16,168 nucleotides of DNA, taken from Pelagibacterales bacterium MED-G43. GTDB taxonomy: Bacteria; Pseudomonadota; Alphaproteobacteria; Pelagibacterales; Pelagibacteraceae. The stretch covers positions 1 through 16,168 of the forward strand of contig NTJK01000012.1 in assembly GCA_002457475.1 (NCBI GenBank), written 5' to 3'. Below are positions 1 through 7,814 of this stretch, one piece after another (position 1 is the first letter of the stretch; every line of letters starts with the position of its first letter). Position numbers and translations under genes: made by a program. The notes beneath the pieces are model-generated. The model worked only from the letters and a program-made list of their open reading frames with translations. It searched no databases and was not told the origin of the DNA.

Positions 1-46
1 TTAATAGTAAAAATAAAAATATAGCAATTGCTGCTTGTTTATTCAT
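1..46 (-). CDS. ftsQ: Start of a membrane protein gene, probably ftsQ (partial, cut by left edge)
   Basis: An ATG at 46-44 overlaps the TGA stop of ddl (43-45) in an ATGA arrangement, so the two genes are probably translationally coupled. The 15 codons inside the window read MNKQAAIAIFLFLLL: a short polar start followed by a hydrophobic stretch, as in a bitopic membrane protein or signal anchor. In most dcw clusters the gene after ddl is ftsQ, a single-pass protein that links FtsL/FtsB to the FtsZ ring. The identity rests on position and the N-terminal hydrophobic segment only. The cytoplasmic part would be very short for an alphaproteobacterial FtsQ, so another membrane protein is possible. 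Confidence 0.5.
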   Translation of the reverse strand, partial: MNKQAAIAIFLFLLL

Positions 47-981
47 TTATTTATACTTGCATCTAATAAAATTTTCTCAACTAAATTTTCAAAATTTATG
101 CCTTCATAACTAGCTATTTCAGGTACTAATGATAAACTTGTCATTCCTGGTTGTGTATTAATTTCTAAAATATAAAAATTATTCTTATAAAATTTGAAGT
201 CAGATCTAGTAACTCCTCTGCAATTTAAAACTTTGTGAGTTTTTTTAGCAATATTTAAAACTTCTTTATATTTTTGCCTTGTCAAATTTGCTGGCATAAT
301 ATGTTTTGTTTTAGCCTTCTTTGTATATTTTGCTTTGTAATCATAAAATAATCTCCTAGGGATAAGCTCAATCGCACCAACTGGTTTTCCGTTTATAACC
401 GCAACTTGAACTTCTTGTCCTCCGATGTATTCTTCAAGAATTAATTCATCATATTTTTTAAAAAGTTTGTTTATTAATGTTAATAATTTTTTTTGGTCTT
501 TACACACCTCTACCCCTAAACTTGATCCTTCATTAATTGGTTTTAAAACTATTGGGTACCTTATTTTGTTAAAGCTTAATTCTTTCTGAATTATATTTTT
601 TTTTAATTCTGACTTTTTGATAGAAATAAACTTGGGTGTTTTTATATTATTTTTTTTAAAGATTTCTTTTGATATTATTTTATTCATTGAGTTATAAGAG
701 CTTATCACTCCTGAGTGAGTGTAAGGAATTTTTAGGTATTCAAAATAACTCTGTGCTACTCCGTCTTCTCCATCTTTGCCATGCAAGGCATTAAAAATTA
801 CGTCTATATTTTTTTTATTAATTAAATTAAAATTTTTTATTTTTGGATCAAATATTTTAACTTTATAACCTTTTTTTTTCAGAGCCTTAATGCAAGCTCT
901 ACCGCTCTCAAGGCTTACAGCTCTCTCTCCTGAATTACCTCCTAAAACTACTAAAACATTATTAAATTTTTTTTTCACCAA
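43..981 (-). CDS. ddl: D-alanine--D-alanine ligase
   Basis: Cytoplasmic ATP-grasp enzyme that joins two D-alanines for the end of the wall pentapeptide. The 312-residue product is normal length. Family motifs are in order: GGNSGERAVSLESG (14-27), HGKDGEDG (67-74), VLKP (145-148), EGSSLGV (151-157), FYDYKAKYT in the omega loop (212-220), RSDF (259-262) and EINTQPGMT (273-281). The Tyr in the omega loop fits D-Ala-D-Ala rather than D-Ala-D-Lac synthesis. The usual TSHSLVP near the end reads TSLSLVP. No ATG is available: the start is TTG at 981 or the adjacent GTG at 978, and the next in-frame Met is at residue 99, past the first motifs. It overlaps the end of murB by 17-20 bases, with an A9 tract in the overlap. 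The stop overlaps the next gene by four bases. Confidence 0.95.
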   Translation of the reverse strand: MVKKKFNNVLVVLGGNSGERAVSLESGRACIKALKKKGYKVKIFDPKIKNFNLINKKNIDVIFNALHGKDGEDGVAQSYFEYLKIPYTHSGVISSYNSMNKIISKEIFKKNNIKTPKFISIKKSELKKNIIQKELSFNKIRYPIVLKPINEGSSLGVEVCKDQKKLLTLINKLFKKYDELILEEYIGGQEVQVAVINGKPVGAIELIPRRLFYDYKAKYTKKAKTKHIMPANLTRQKYKEVLNIAKKTHKVLNCRGVTRSDFKFYKNNFYILEINTQPGMTSLSLVPEIASYEGINFENLVEKILLDASINK

Positions 982-1876
982 TAATTTTAATCTCTAATTC
1001 TAGATTTTCTCCAGTTTTTTCATAAACTCTTTTTTTAACCTTATAAATCAGATTTTCAATATCAGATGATTTAGCGTTCCCGTCATTAACAAAAAAATTA
1101 CAATGCTTTGATGAGATAATTGCATCACCTTCTTTTAAGTTATCACAGCCAGACTTTTTAATTAACATCCAGGCTTTTTTATCTTTATTTATGTTTTTAA
1201 AAGTACTTCCACATGTCTTAATTTGGCTTGGTTGAGAAATTTTTTTTTGTTCGATTAGATTAGATTGTTTTTTTTCAATTTCATCCTTGTCTTCTATTTG
1301 TCCTTTAAATTTTGCAGATATAATGATTAGATTGTCAGACAAGTTTGTTCCTCTATAATAAAACTTGATATCTTTTCTTTTGATTTCTATTTCTGATAAA
1401 TTGTTTTTGTTTATTGCAGTAAGAGAAACTAAAACTTTTGATATATCGTTATCATAGCAGCCACTATTCATTATAATTGCTCCACCAATAGACCCAGGTA
1501 TACAAGATAAAAATTCTAAATTTCCTAAACTATTATCTTTAGCGTAATTGGCTACTTTACGATCTAGCGTAGCTGCTCCAGCTTCTATAGTGTCTTTATT
1601 AATTTTTTTAGTGTACGAGAAACCTTTGCTAAGTTTTATTATTGCGCCTTTTACTCCATTATCTCTAAATAACGTATTAGATCCAGCTCCTAGGATTGTT
1701 ATTTTTAATTCTTTTTTTTTAATTTCTTCTAAAATCTCTTTTAGCTGCTGTTTATCTTTAGCTTTAAAAAAAAACTCAGCATTTCCACCTAGGTTAAACC
1801 AGCTATAATTAGAAAGGTTTACATCGTTGCTGTAACTTTCTCCAAATTTTTTAATAAAATTGGTATTTAAATTCAT
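962..1876 (-). CDS. murB: UDP-N-acetylenolpyruvoylglucosamine reductase
   Basis: Cytoplasmic FAD enzyme that reduces the enolpyruvyl group of UDP-GlcNAc-enolpyruvate with NADPH, giving UDP-MurNAc. The 304-residue product has the N-terminal FAD-binding region with GAGSN (63-67) and IPGSIGGA (126-133). It also has YRGT (174-177), the CGSTFKN motif (222-228) whose Ser224 is the expected proton donor, and a C-terminal LELEIKIIG (292-300) carrying the expected active-site glutamate. The ATG at 1876 overlaps the murC TGA by four bases, so translation is probably coupled to murC. The stop lies inside the overlap with ddl, just after a run of nine A. Order murC-murB-ddl is the common one in alphaproteobacteria. 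Confidence 0.96.
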   Translation of the reverse strand: MNLNTNFIKKFGESYSNDVNLSNYSWFNLGGNAEFFFKAKDKQQLKEILEEIKKKELKITILGAGSNTLFRDNGVKGAIIKLSKGFSYTKKINKDTIEAGAATLDRKVANYAKDNSLGNLEFLSCIPGSIGGAIIMNSGCYDNDISKVLVSLTAINKNNLSEIEIKRKDIKFYYRGTNLSDNLIIISAKFKGQIEDKDEIEKKQSNLIEQKKISQPSQIKTCGSTFKNINKDKKAWMLIKKSGCDNLKEGDAIISSKHCNFFVNDGNAKSSDIENLIYKVKKRVYEKTGENLELEIKIIGEKKI

Positions 1877-3270
1877 AATGAATATTTAAGTCCTGTCATC
1901 CATTTAGATATTGCTCCGGCTCCCATTCCAATTACTATTTCATCGTTAAATAAATTTTTTTTAAAAAATTTATTTAATTCTTTTTCTGTTTTTACAATTA
2001 TTACTTGAGTATTAGAGTTTTTAGAAATTAAATTAGCAAATTTTGTGATATTAAATTTTTTATTTTTCTTCTCTCCAGCGGCATAAAGCGGGCAAATGAT
2101 TACAATGCTTGAAAATGAGAAACATTTTGAAAACTCATTTTTAAGAGAAAATACTCGTGAGTATCTATGTGGTTCAAAAACACTAATGATTTTTCTTTTT
2201 GGATTTACATTGTGAACACCCTCTAATATAGACCTGATTTCTGTAGGGTGGTGTGCGTAGTCGTCATAAAAATCATTTTTATTTTTTGTGAAGACTTTAG
2301 TCATTCTTCTTTGAACTCCTGAAAAGTATTTAAGAGAATTTTTAGCTGCTATTAGATTAGCACCAAGATTTAGACAAACTATAAAAGCTGCCGCTGCATT
2401 AAGGACATTGTGTTTACCTAATAATTTTACATTAATATTTTTAATTTTTTTCTTTTTTTTATCTTTATCTTTATAAATTAAATTAAAAGATGTGTTGTCG
2501 AAATTATACTTTATTCTTTCAACTTTGAAATTAGCTTTTTTATTTTCCCCATAAGTTATTATGTTTTTGGTTTTAATTTTACTTAAAATTTTTATGATAT
2601 TATTATTATCTATACAAATAATTGATTTTCCAGTTGGTGGGGTTTTGTTGATGAAATCAATAAAAGAATTTTCTAAATTTTTATAATTTTTATAAAAGTC
2701 CAAATGTTCGTAATCAATATTTGTTACGATTGAATAATTTATTGGTAACTTTAAAAAACTACCATCAGACTCATCTGCTTCTAATATTGCCCATTCACCT
2801 CGCCCAAGCTTTGCATTACTCTTAAAAGAATTAATAACGCCTCCATTAATAATTGTTGGATCTAATTTTTGATCTGATAGAATCTTTGCCACCAAAGAAG
2901 TGGTTGTAGTTTTTCCGTGCGAGCCGGTTACTATTATATTTTTTTTTAAGGAAACTACGTCAGCAAGAACTTCAGCTCTTGAGTAAATAGGTAGCCTATT
3001 TTTTTTTGCTTGTTTAAGTTCAATATTATTATTTTTAATAGCAGAAGATTTAACTATGATTGATGCTCTTTGAATATTTTTTAGTGAGTGTCCTATAAAT
3101 ATTCTTATTCCAGATTTAGTACAATTAATTGTATTTTTATTCTTATTTTGGTCACTACCTTGAACTTTGAATCCCATATTATTCATTATTTGAGCTAATC
3201 CACTCATGCCTATCCCTCCAATGCCGATAAAATGAATAATATCTTTTTGACCTAAATTAATTTTTTTCAT
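1873..3270 (-). CDS. murC: UDP-N-acetylmuramate--L-alanine ligase
   Basis: First amino-acid-adding enzyme of cytoplasmic peptidoglycan synthesis; it uses ATP to attach L-Ala to UDP-MurNAc. The 465 residues contain the N-terminal Rossmann motif GIGGIGMSG (16-24), the ATP loop GSHGKTTTTS (116-125), EADESDGS (164-171), GKHNVLNA (285-292), DYAHHPTEI (337-345), EPHRYSR (366-372) and GMGAGAIS (448-455). HHPTEI is characteristic of MurC among the Mur ligases. Length is typical. The ATG at 3270 lies inside the end of murG (14-base overlap), and the TGA overlaps the murB ATG by four bases. A lysine-rich stretch at 269-277 is a local product of A-rich codons. Confidence 0.97.
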   Translation of the reverse strand: MKKINLGQKDIIHFIGIGGIGMSGLAQIMNNMGFKVQGSDQNKNKNTINCTKSGIRIFIGHSLKNIQRASIIVKSSAIKNNNIELKQAKKNRLPIYSRAEVLADVVSLKKNIIVTGSHGKTTTTSLVAKILSDQKLDPTIINGGVINSFKSNAKLGRGEWAILEADESDGSFLKLPINYSIVTNIDYEHLDFYKNYKNLENSFIDFINKTPPTGKSIICIDNNNIIKILSKIKTKNIITYGENKKANFKVERIKYNFDNTSFNLIYKDKDKKKKKIKNINVKLLGKHNVLNAAAAFIVCLNLGANLIAAKNSLKYFSGVQRRMTKVFTKNKNDFYDDYAHHPTEIRSILEGVHNVNPKRKIISVFEPHRYSRVFSLKNEFSKCFSFSSIVIICPLYAAGEKKNKKFNITKFANLISKNSNTQVIIVKTEKELNKFFKKNLFNDEIVIGMGAGAISKWMTGLKYSL

Positions 3271-4348
3271 TTAAAATTTCTTTTAATTGATTTTCCAAAT
3301 TTCTAAATATATTTTTGTCAGAAAATTGTTTTTGATTTGATAAAATTTCTTTAATAGTAAGCTTATCATTAAAAATATATCTAATTAAGTCGAATAACTT
3401 ATTTTTGATATCCTTTTCATCTAAAAGAAAACCACAGCCTTTAGTTTTATAAAATTGAGCATTTTTATACTGATGGTTATCTGCTGATGATGGTAACGGT
3501 ATTGAGATAAAAGGTTTTTTAACATTAATTAATTCACCTAAAACAGATGCACCTGAACGTGTAATAACTAAATCTGCTTTGGAATAATATTTAATAATAT
3601 TATCCGTAAAATTAAATATTTCATGATCTATTTTGTTAATTGTGTAAAATTGTGAAAGTTGATTGTTTTGAGACTTTAGGCACTGTTGGAAAATTTTAAT
3701 GGGAAATTTAAAATTTTTTAATTTTTCAAAAACTTCTGGTAAAGCTTCCGCAAAAATTTTTGCAGCTTGACTCCCTCCTAAAACTAAAATCTTCATACTA
3801 CTTGATTGATCTAGTTGATGGTCATTTATTTTGAATTCGATCATTTCCTCTCTAATAATGTTTCCTATCTTAAAAATTTTATCTTTATATTTTTTTGAGA
3901 TACCCTCAAGCTCATTATATGATACAAAAATTTTTTTTGTAAAAGGTATTAAGTATTTATTAGCTTTCCCTATAATTAAGTTACTCTCATAAATAACAAA
4001 TTTTATTCTTAAAATAGACGCTGCAACGCATATTGGAAAAGAAGAATAACCACCCATGCCAAAAATAACTGATGGTCTATTAAATAAAAGGAATATGAAA
4101 GATGTGATGATCGAATAAAAGATTTTCGCAATAGAAAATAAAAAATTAAAAATACCTTTCTTTAAAGGTGATAAAGGAAGATTAATTATTTTTAAATTTT
4201 TATATTTTTTTAAAAAAATATATCCCCTTGTATCTGTTGATATTTGTACATTGTAATTATTTTTTATTAAGTAACTTGCTAGACTGTAAGCGGGAAAGAC
4301 ATGCCCCCCCGTTCCACCTGTTGCAATTAATATTTTTTTTTTAGTCAT
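3257..4348 (-). CDS. murG: Lipid II synthase: UDP-GlcNAc transferase MurG
   Basis: GT-B glycosyltransferase at the inner face of the cytoplasmic membrane that adds GlcNAc to lipid I, giving lipid II. The N-terminal domain has the glycine loop GGTGGHVFPA (11-20) and FGMGGYSSFP (96-105). The C-terminal donor domain has GGSQAA (191-196), TRSGASVLGEL (263-273) and the UDP-GlcNAc-binding PSSADNHQYKNA (286-297). The common HEQN motif here reads YESN (120-123), keeping Glu and Asn. At 363 residues it is normal length. A hydrophobic patch around 66-89 probably sits on the membrane. The ATG at 4348 overlaps ftsW by eight bases; codons 3-5 sit on an A10 tract. Confidence 0.96.
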   Translation of the reverse strand: MTKKKILIATGGTGGHVFPAYSLASYLIKNNYNVQISTDTRGYIFLKKYKNLKIINLPLSPLKKGIFNFLFSIAKIFYSIITSFIFLLFNRPSVIFGMGGYSSFPICVAASILRIKFVIYESNLIIGKANKYLIPFTKKIFVSYNELEGISKKYKDKIFKIGNIIREEMIEFKINDHQLDQSSSMKILVLGGSQAAKIFAEALPEVFEKLKNFKFPIKIFQQCLKSQNNQLSQFYTINKIDHEIFNFTDNIIKYYSKADLVITRSGASVLGELINVKKPFISIPLPSSADNHQYKNAQFYKTKGCGFLLDEKDIKNKLFDLIRYIFNDKLTIKEILSNQKQFSDKNIFRNLENQLKEILNEKN

Positions 4349-5468
4349 ATAAATAAGTTAGATTTTTTGTATAATTTAAAACTAAACCGGCTAAAATGGC
4401 GCTGCCAATCAAAGATGAACCGCCATAACTTAAAAAAGGTAAAGTCATACCTGTTGTAGGCAATAAATTAGTATTTACACCTGCGTGAATGAATGTTTGA
4501 AAAATCAATAATGTTGCTAAACTACTTAAAGAAAATTTTAAAAACTGATTTTCTTGAATAAAACAATTTCTAATTACTCTAAACGTAATATAAAGAAAGA
4601 TAACCATTATCATTATTGAAACTAAAGAACCGTATTCTTCAGAAATTACAGCGATAACATAATCTGTGTGTGCTTCAGGCACACTCTCTTTCAATATACC
4701 TTCACCCATTCCTTGTCCAGTCAATCCTCCTAATTTTATAGCATCAAGAGCTGAAGATGATTGAAATCTATCGCCCTGACTTGAGTCAAAAAAAGCAACC
4801 AACCTATTAGTAATGTATCCAAATTTCTCAGGTAAAAAAAATAATAATGAAGATATAAAAATTAAAAAAACTGAAAAAAATAAAAATATATAAATTAAGC
4901 TTACTCCTGAAACAAAAACTGTAGCTATCCAACTACATAATAACAATATTGATTGGCCGAGATCTGGTTGATCAATTAATAAAATTATAACAGAAACTAA
5001 TAATATAAAACTTAAAATATACTTAATTTTAGAATTTTCAAATTTGTTAAAAGTTAATATTTTTACTGTCATTATCATAAAAAATGGTTTCAATATTTCT
5101 ATTGGTTGTAATCTAAAAAAATAAAGATCCAGCCATCTCTTGGCGCCTTTTACCTCTAATCCAACTATTGGAACTAGTGCCAAAAAAATAAAAGATATTA
5201 CAAACAAGGGTATGGTCAGTTTTGTTAATAATTCGGTTTTTACAGCTGATATTAAAATCATTATTGTTAAAGCCAAGCACGTATACAGAAGATGTTTGGT
5301 GAAAAAGAAATAATAATCTTTATTGAGTCTTTCACCAGCTAGTGACGACGTTGAGGAAAATGAAAAAAATAAACCCAAAAAAAATAAAATTAAAAAACAG
5401 ATCAATATTTTTTTATCTATACTTCTCCAATAGTTTATTAATTGAAATTTAAATGAATCTATAAGCAT
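4341..5468 (-). CDS. ftsW: Septal peptidoglycan polymerase FtsW (SEDS family)
   Basis: Multi-pass inner-membrane glycosyltransferase that polymerises lipid II at the septum together with the transpeptidase FtsI. The 375 residues show about ten hydrophobic segments and the SEDS signatures GAKRWL (108-113), QPIEILKP (121-128), DQPDLGQS (166-173), ESVPEAHTDYV (261-271) with the expected catalytic Asp269, and LPFLSYGGSS (343-352). It is called FtsW rather than RodA from its place between murD and murG. I chose the ATG at 5468, which overlaps the end of murD by 20 bases. A longer frame from TTG at 5528 would add 20 charged residues and overlap murD by 80 bases, so it is less likely. A purine-rich GGAGAGGA stretch lies upstream, but farther than usual for a ribosome binding site. 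Confidence 0.95.
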   Translation of the reverse strand: MLIDSFKFQLINYWRSIDKKILICFLILFFLGLFFSFSSTSSLAGERLNKDYYFFFTKHLLYTCLALTIMILISAVKTELLTKLTIPLFVISFIFLALVPIVGLEVKGAKRWLDLYFFRLQPIEILKPFFMIMTVKILTFNKFENSKIKYILSFILLVSVIILLIDQPDLGQSILLLCSWIATVFVSGVSLIYIFLFFSVFLIFISSLLFFLPEKFGYITNRLVAFFDSSQGDRFQSSSALDAIKLGGLTGQGMGEGILKESVPEAHTDYVIAVISEEYGSLVSIMIMVIFLYITFRVIRNCFIQENQFLKFSLSSLATLLIFQTFIHAGVNTNLLPTTGMTLPFLSYGGSSLIGSAILAGLVLNYTKNLTYLYD

Positions 5469-6726
5469 ATTTTTTACATATTTTTTTAAATTCCTCTCCT
5501 CTGTTTTCAAAATTAATAAATTGGTCAAACGACGCTGCTGCAGGACTTAATAAAATACATTTAGCATCTTGCTTTTGCAGCCTAGAGTCTTTCGAGATTT
5601 GAATAATCGAATTCTTTAAATTTTTAGTAATGGAAAAATTTATCTTTTTTTTTATTTTATTTTTAAAAAAATTTATACTTTTGCCGATTAAATAACATTT
5701 AAAAATATTTTTCTTATATAAATCTAATTCTATATTATCTTCTTTTTTTGGAAGTCCGCCTAAAATCCAATAAATATTTTTAAAGCTAGACAAGGCTAAC
5801 TCCGTTGCTGCAAATGAAGTCGCTTTAGAATCATTGATAAAAGTATAATTTTTCTTTTTTAAAAAAATTTCAAATCTGTGTGGTAGTCCCTTGAATGATT
5901 TCATTGAGTTGATAAAAGAATTTTCTTTTATCCTTAATAGCTTTGAAAAAGTATAAATAAAACTCATGTTTTCCTCGTTTATTTTTGATCTTAAATAATC
6001 ATTCTTAAGTTTTCTCATAATCTTTTTGTATTTGTTATGATCTGGTATAATTAATTTACTTAAAAAGTTTTTTTGAAAAAAATTTTTTTTAAGTTTTTTA
6101 TTAATTATTGCATAATGATCTTTAGTTTGAAGATTAAAAATTTTAAGTTTTGAGTTAAAATATTTGTGTTTACTTCCATGCCAATCCAAATGATCATTAG
6201 ATAAATTTAGAAAGATCGCAAAATCAGGACGAATAAACTTTGAGTGTGATAGTTGAAAAGAAGAAGCTTCAATGATTACAAAACTATTTTTTGTGTTTTT
6301 TAAACTTAAAATCGGAATTCCGATATTTCCGCCTAAGAAACATTTAATTTTATTTTTTTTAAGAAGATGTTCTAACGCTTTACAAGTTGTTGACTTACCA
6401 TTAGTTCCTGTAACAACTATGCTTTTTGATTTATTATTAGTTAAATAAAATAAATCAATGTCAGTAATTATTTTTTTTTTTAATTTATAGAGCCTTTTAT
6501 TTTGAATTAAACTAATACCTGGTGCTAATACTATATAATCAACTTGTTTTAGTGTTTTATTCAAATTTTTTGTTCTATATTTTTTGAATAATTTTTTTTG
6601 TTGATCATCCCACACTTTAAAATTATAAATTTTTTTCTTTTCAAAAAATTTAATCACAGAAAAGCCAGATTTTCCCAAACCATAAACTAGGAACGATAGT
6701 TCTTTTAGTTTTGCTGTTTGAGACAT
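5449..6726 (-). CDS. murD: UDP-N-acetylmuramoyl-L-alanine--D-glutamate ligase
   Basis: Second Mur ligase; it adds D-glutamate to UDP-MurNAc-L-Ala in the cytoplasm. With the ATG at 6726 the protein has 425 residues. It shows an N-terminal Rossmann motif YGLGKSG (15-21), the ATP loop GTNGKST (107-113), GGNIG (132-136), SNDHLDWHG (176-184), LPHRFE (281-286), NDSKATS (298-304) and the MurD-type C-terminal LSPAAASFDQF (393-403). This start is two bases after the mraY stop; a TTG at 6786 would add 20 residues reading back into mraY and is not needed. An A11 tract falls in the codons around Lys83-Lys85, a possible slippage site. The 3' end overlaps ftsW by 20 bases. Confidence 0.96.
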   Translation of the reverse strand: MSQTAKLKELSFLVYGLGKSGFSVIKFFEKKKIYNFKVWDDQQKKLFKKYRTKNLNKTLKQVDYIVLAPGISLIQNKRLYKLKKKIITDIDLFYLTNNKSKSIVVTGTNGKSTTCKALEHLLKKNKIKCFLGGNIGIPILSLKNTKNSFVIIEASSFQLSHSKFIRPDFAIFLNLSNDHLDWHGSKHKYFNSKLKIFNLQTKDHYAIINKKLKKNFFQKNFLSKLIIPDHNKYKKIMRKLKNDYLRSKINEENMSFIYTFSKLLRIKENSFINSMKSFKGLPHRFEIFLKKKNYTFINDSKATSFAATELALSSFKNIYWILGGLPKKEDNIELDLYKKNIFKCYLIGKSINFFKNKIKKKINFSITKNLKNSIIQISKDSRLQKQDAKCILLSPAAASFDQFINFENRGEEFKKICKKYAYRFI

Positions 6727-6728
6727 AA

Positions 6729-7814
6729 TTATCTTAATTTTAATGTTGCTAAGCCAACTAAAGCGAGAATAATTGCAATTATCCAAAATCTAATAACAAT
6801 TGTTGACTCTGCCCATCCTTTTTTTTCAAAATGATGGTGAATTGGAGCCATTTTAAAAATTCTTTTTCCGGTTAATTTAAACGAAGCTACTTGAATTATG
6901 ACTGAAATAGTTTCTAAAACAAATAATCCTCCTATAATAGATAAAACGATTTCATGTTTTACAATAATTGCTACAGCTGCTAATGAGCCACCTAAGGAAA
7001 GAGACCCAGTATCTCCCATAAATATTTTTGCAGGTGGAGCATTATACCAAAGAAAACCTAAACATGATCCAACTATTGATCCGCAAAAAATAGACAATTC
7101 TCCTACATCAGGTATGTATTGAATTTTTAAATATTCGGAAAAAATTGTATTACCGACTACATAAGAAATTAATGTAAAAGATAGGGCTACTAACATTACA
7201 GGCACTGTCGCTAATCCATCCAAACCGTCCGTTAAATTTACTGCGTTTGAGGCTCCAATAATTACAAACAAACCAAATGGAATAAAAAATAATCCCATAT
7301 GCCATATTAAATTTTTAAAAAATGGAAAATAAAGATTATACAAATATTCATGATCAGAAAATTTTAATAAAATTAGTAGTGTAATTATTCCAATTAAAAT
7401 CTGACCGATAAACTTATATCTAGATTTAAGTCCTCTTGAGTTTTCATATTTAATTTTTAATATGTCGTCTAATAATCCCAAACCACCTAAAGAAACTGAT
7501 ACAAAAATTAATGTCCATACATAAACATTTTTTAAATCTGCCCATAAAATAGTGCCTGATATTATCCCAATAATAATGATCACACCTCCCATTGTAGGTG
7601 TACCTGATTTTTTTATGATATGATCAATAGGGCCGTCTTGTCTTATTGGTCCGGTAATCATTTTTTCAGAAAATAATTTGATCAATGGACCACCAATAAT
7701 AAATACAACTACGAGAGATGTAATTAAAGATAAACCAGTCCTAAAGGTTAAATACTTAAATACATTTAAAAATGAATATTGATCTATCAAAGATGTAAAT
7801 AAATTGAATAGCAT
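6729..7814 (-). CDS. mraY: Phospho-MurNAc-pentapeptide transferase MraY
   Basis: Integral membrane enzyme that moves phospho-MurNAc-pentapeptide from UDP onto undecaprenyl phosphate, making lipid I. The 361-residue product is the standard length, with about ten transmembrane segments. Catalytic and signature motifs are clear: GTPTMGG (71-77), LLDDILK (114-120) with the Asp pair, NAVNLTDGLDGL (190-201), FMGDTGSLSLGG (265-276) and PIHHHFE (324-330). The ATG begins on the base after the stop of the murE-murF gene, with no space between, and the stop is two bases from the murD start. The protein is less lysine-rich than its soluble neighbours, as expected for a membrane protein. Confidence 0.98.
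   Translation of the reverse strand: MLFNLFTSLIDQYSFLNVFKYLTFRTGLSLITSLVVVFIIGGPLIKLFSEKMITGPIRQDGPIDHIIKKSGTPTMGGVIIIIGIISGTILWADLKNVYVWTLIFVSVSLGGLGLLDDILKIKYENSRGLKSRYKFIGQILIGIITLLILLKFSDHEYLYNLYFPFFKNLIWHMGLFFIPFGLFVIIGASNAVNLTDGLDGLATVPVMLVALSFTLISYVVGNTIFSEYLKIQYIPDVGELSIFCGSIVGSCLGFLWYNAPPAKIFMGDTGSLSLGGSLAAVAIIVKHEIVLSIIGGLFVLETISVIIQVASFKLTGKRIFKMAPIHHHFEKKGWAESTIVIRFWIIAIILALVGLATLKLR

Noticed and set aside
1548..1808. Plus-strand open frame of 86 codons
   Set aside because: It lies entirely inside murB, which has full family motifs; the frame shows no recognisable domain and no start signal. The same applies to plus-strand frames at 6898-7122 (in mraY), 10429-10611, 12108-12308, 12625-12837 and 14314-14523 (in ftsZ).
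5469..5528. N-terminal extension of ftsW from a TTG at 5528
   Set aside because: It would lengthen the overlap with murD to 80 bases; the first ATG at 5468 gives a normal FtsW length with the usual short cytoplasmic start.
6727..6786. N-terminal extension of murD from a TTG at 6786
   Set aside because: It would read 60 bases back into mraY and add 20 residues not seen in MurD proteins; the ATG at 6726 gives a normal N-terminus with the Rossmann motif at residues 15-21.
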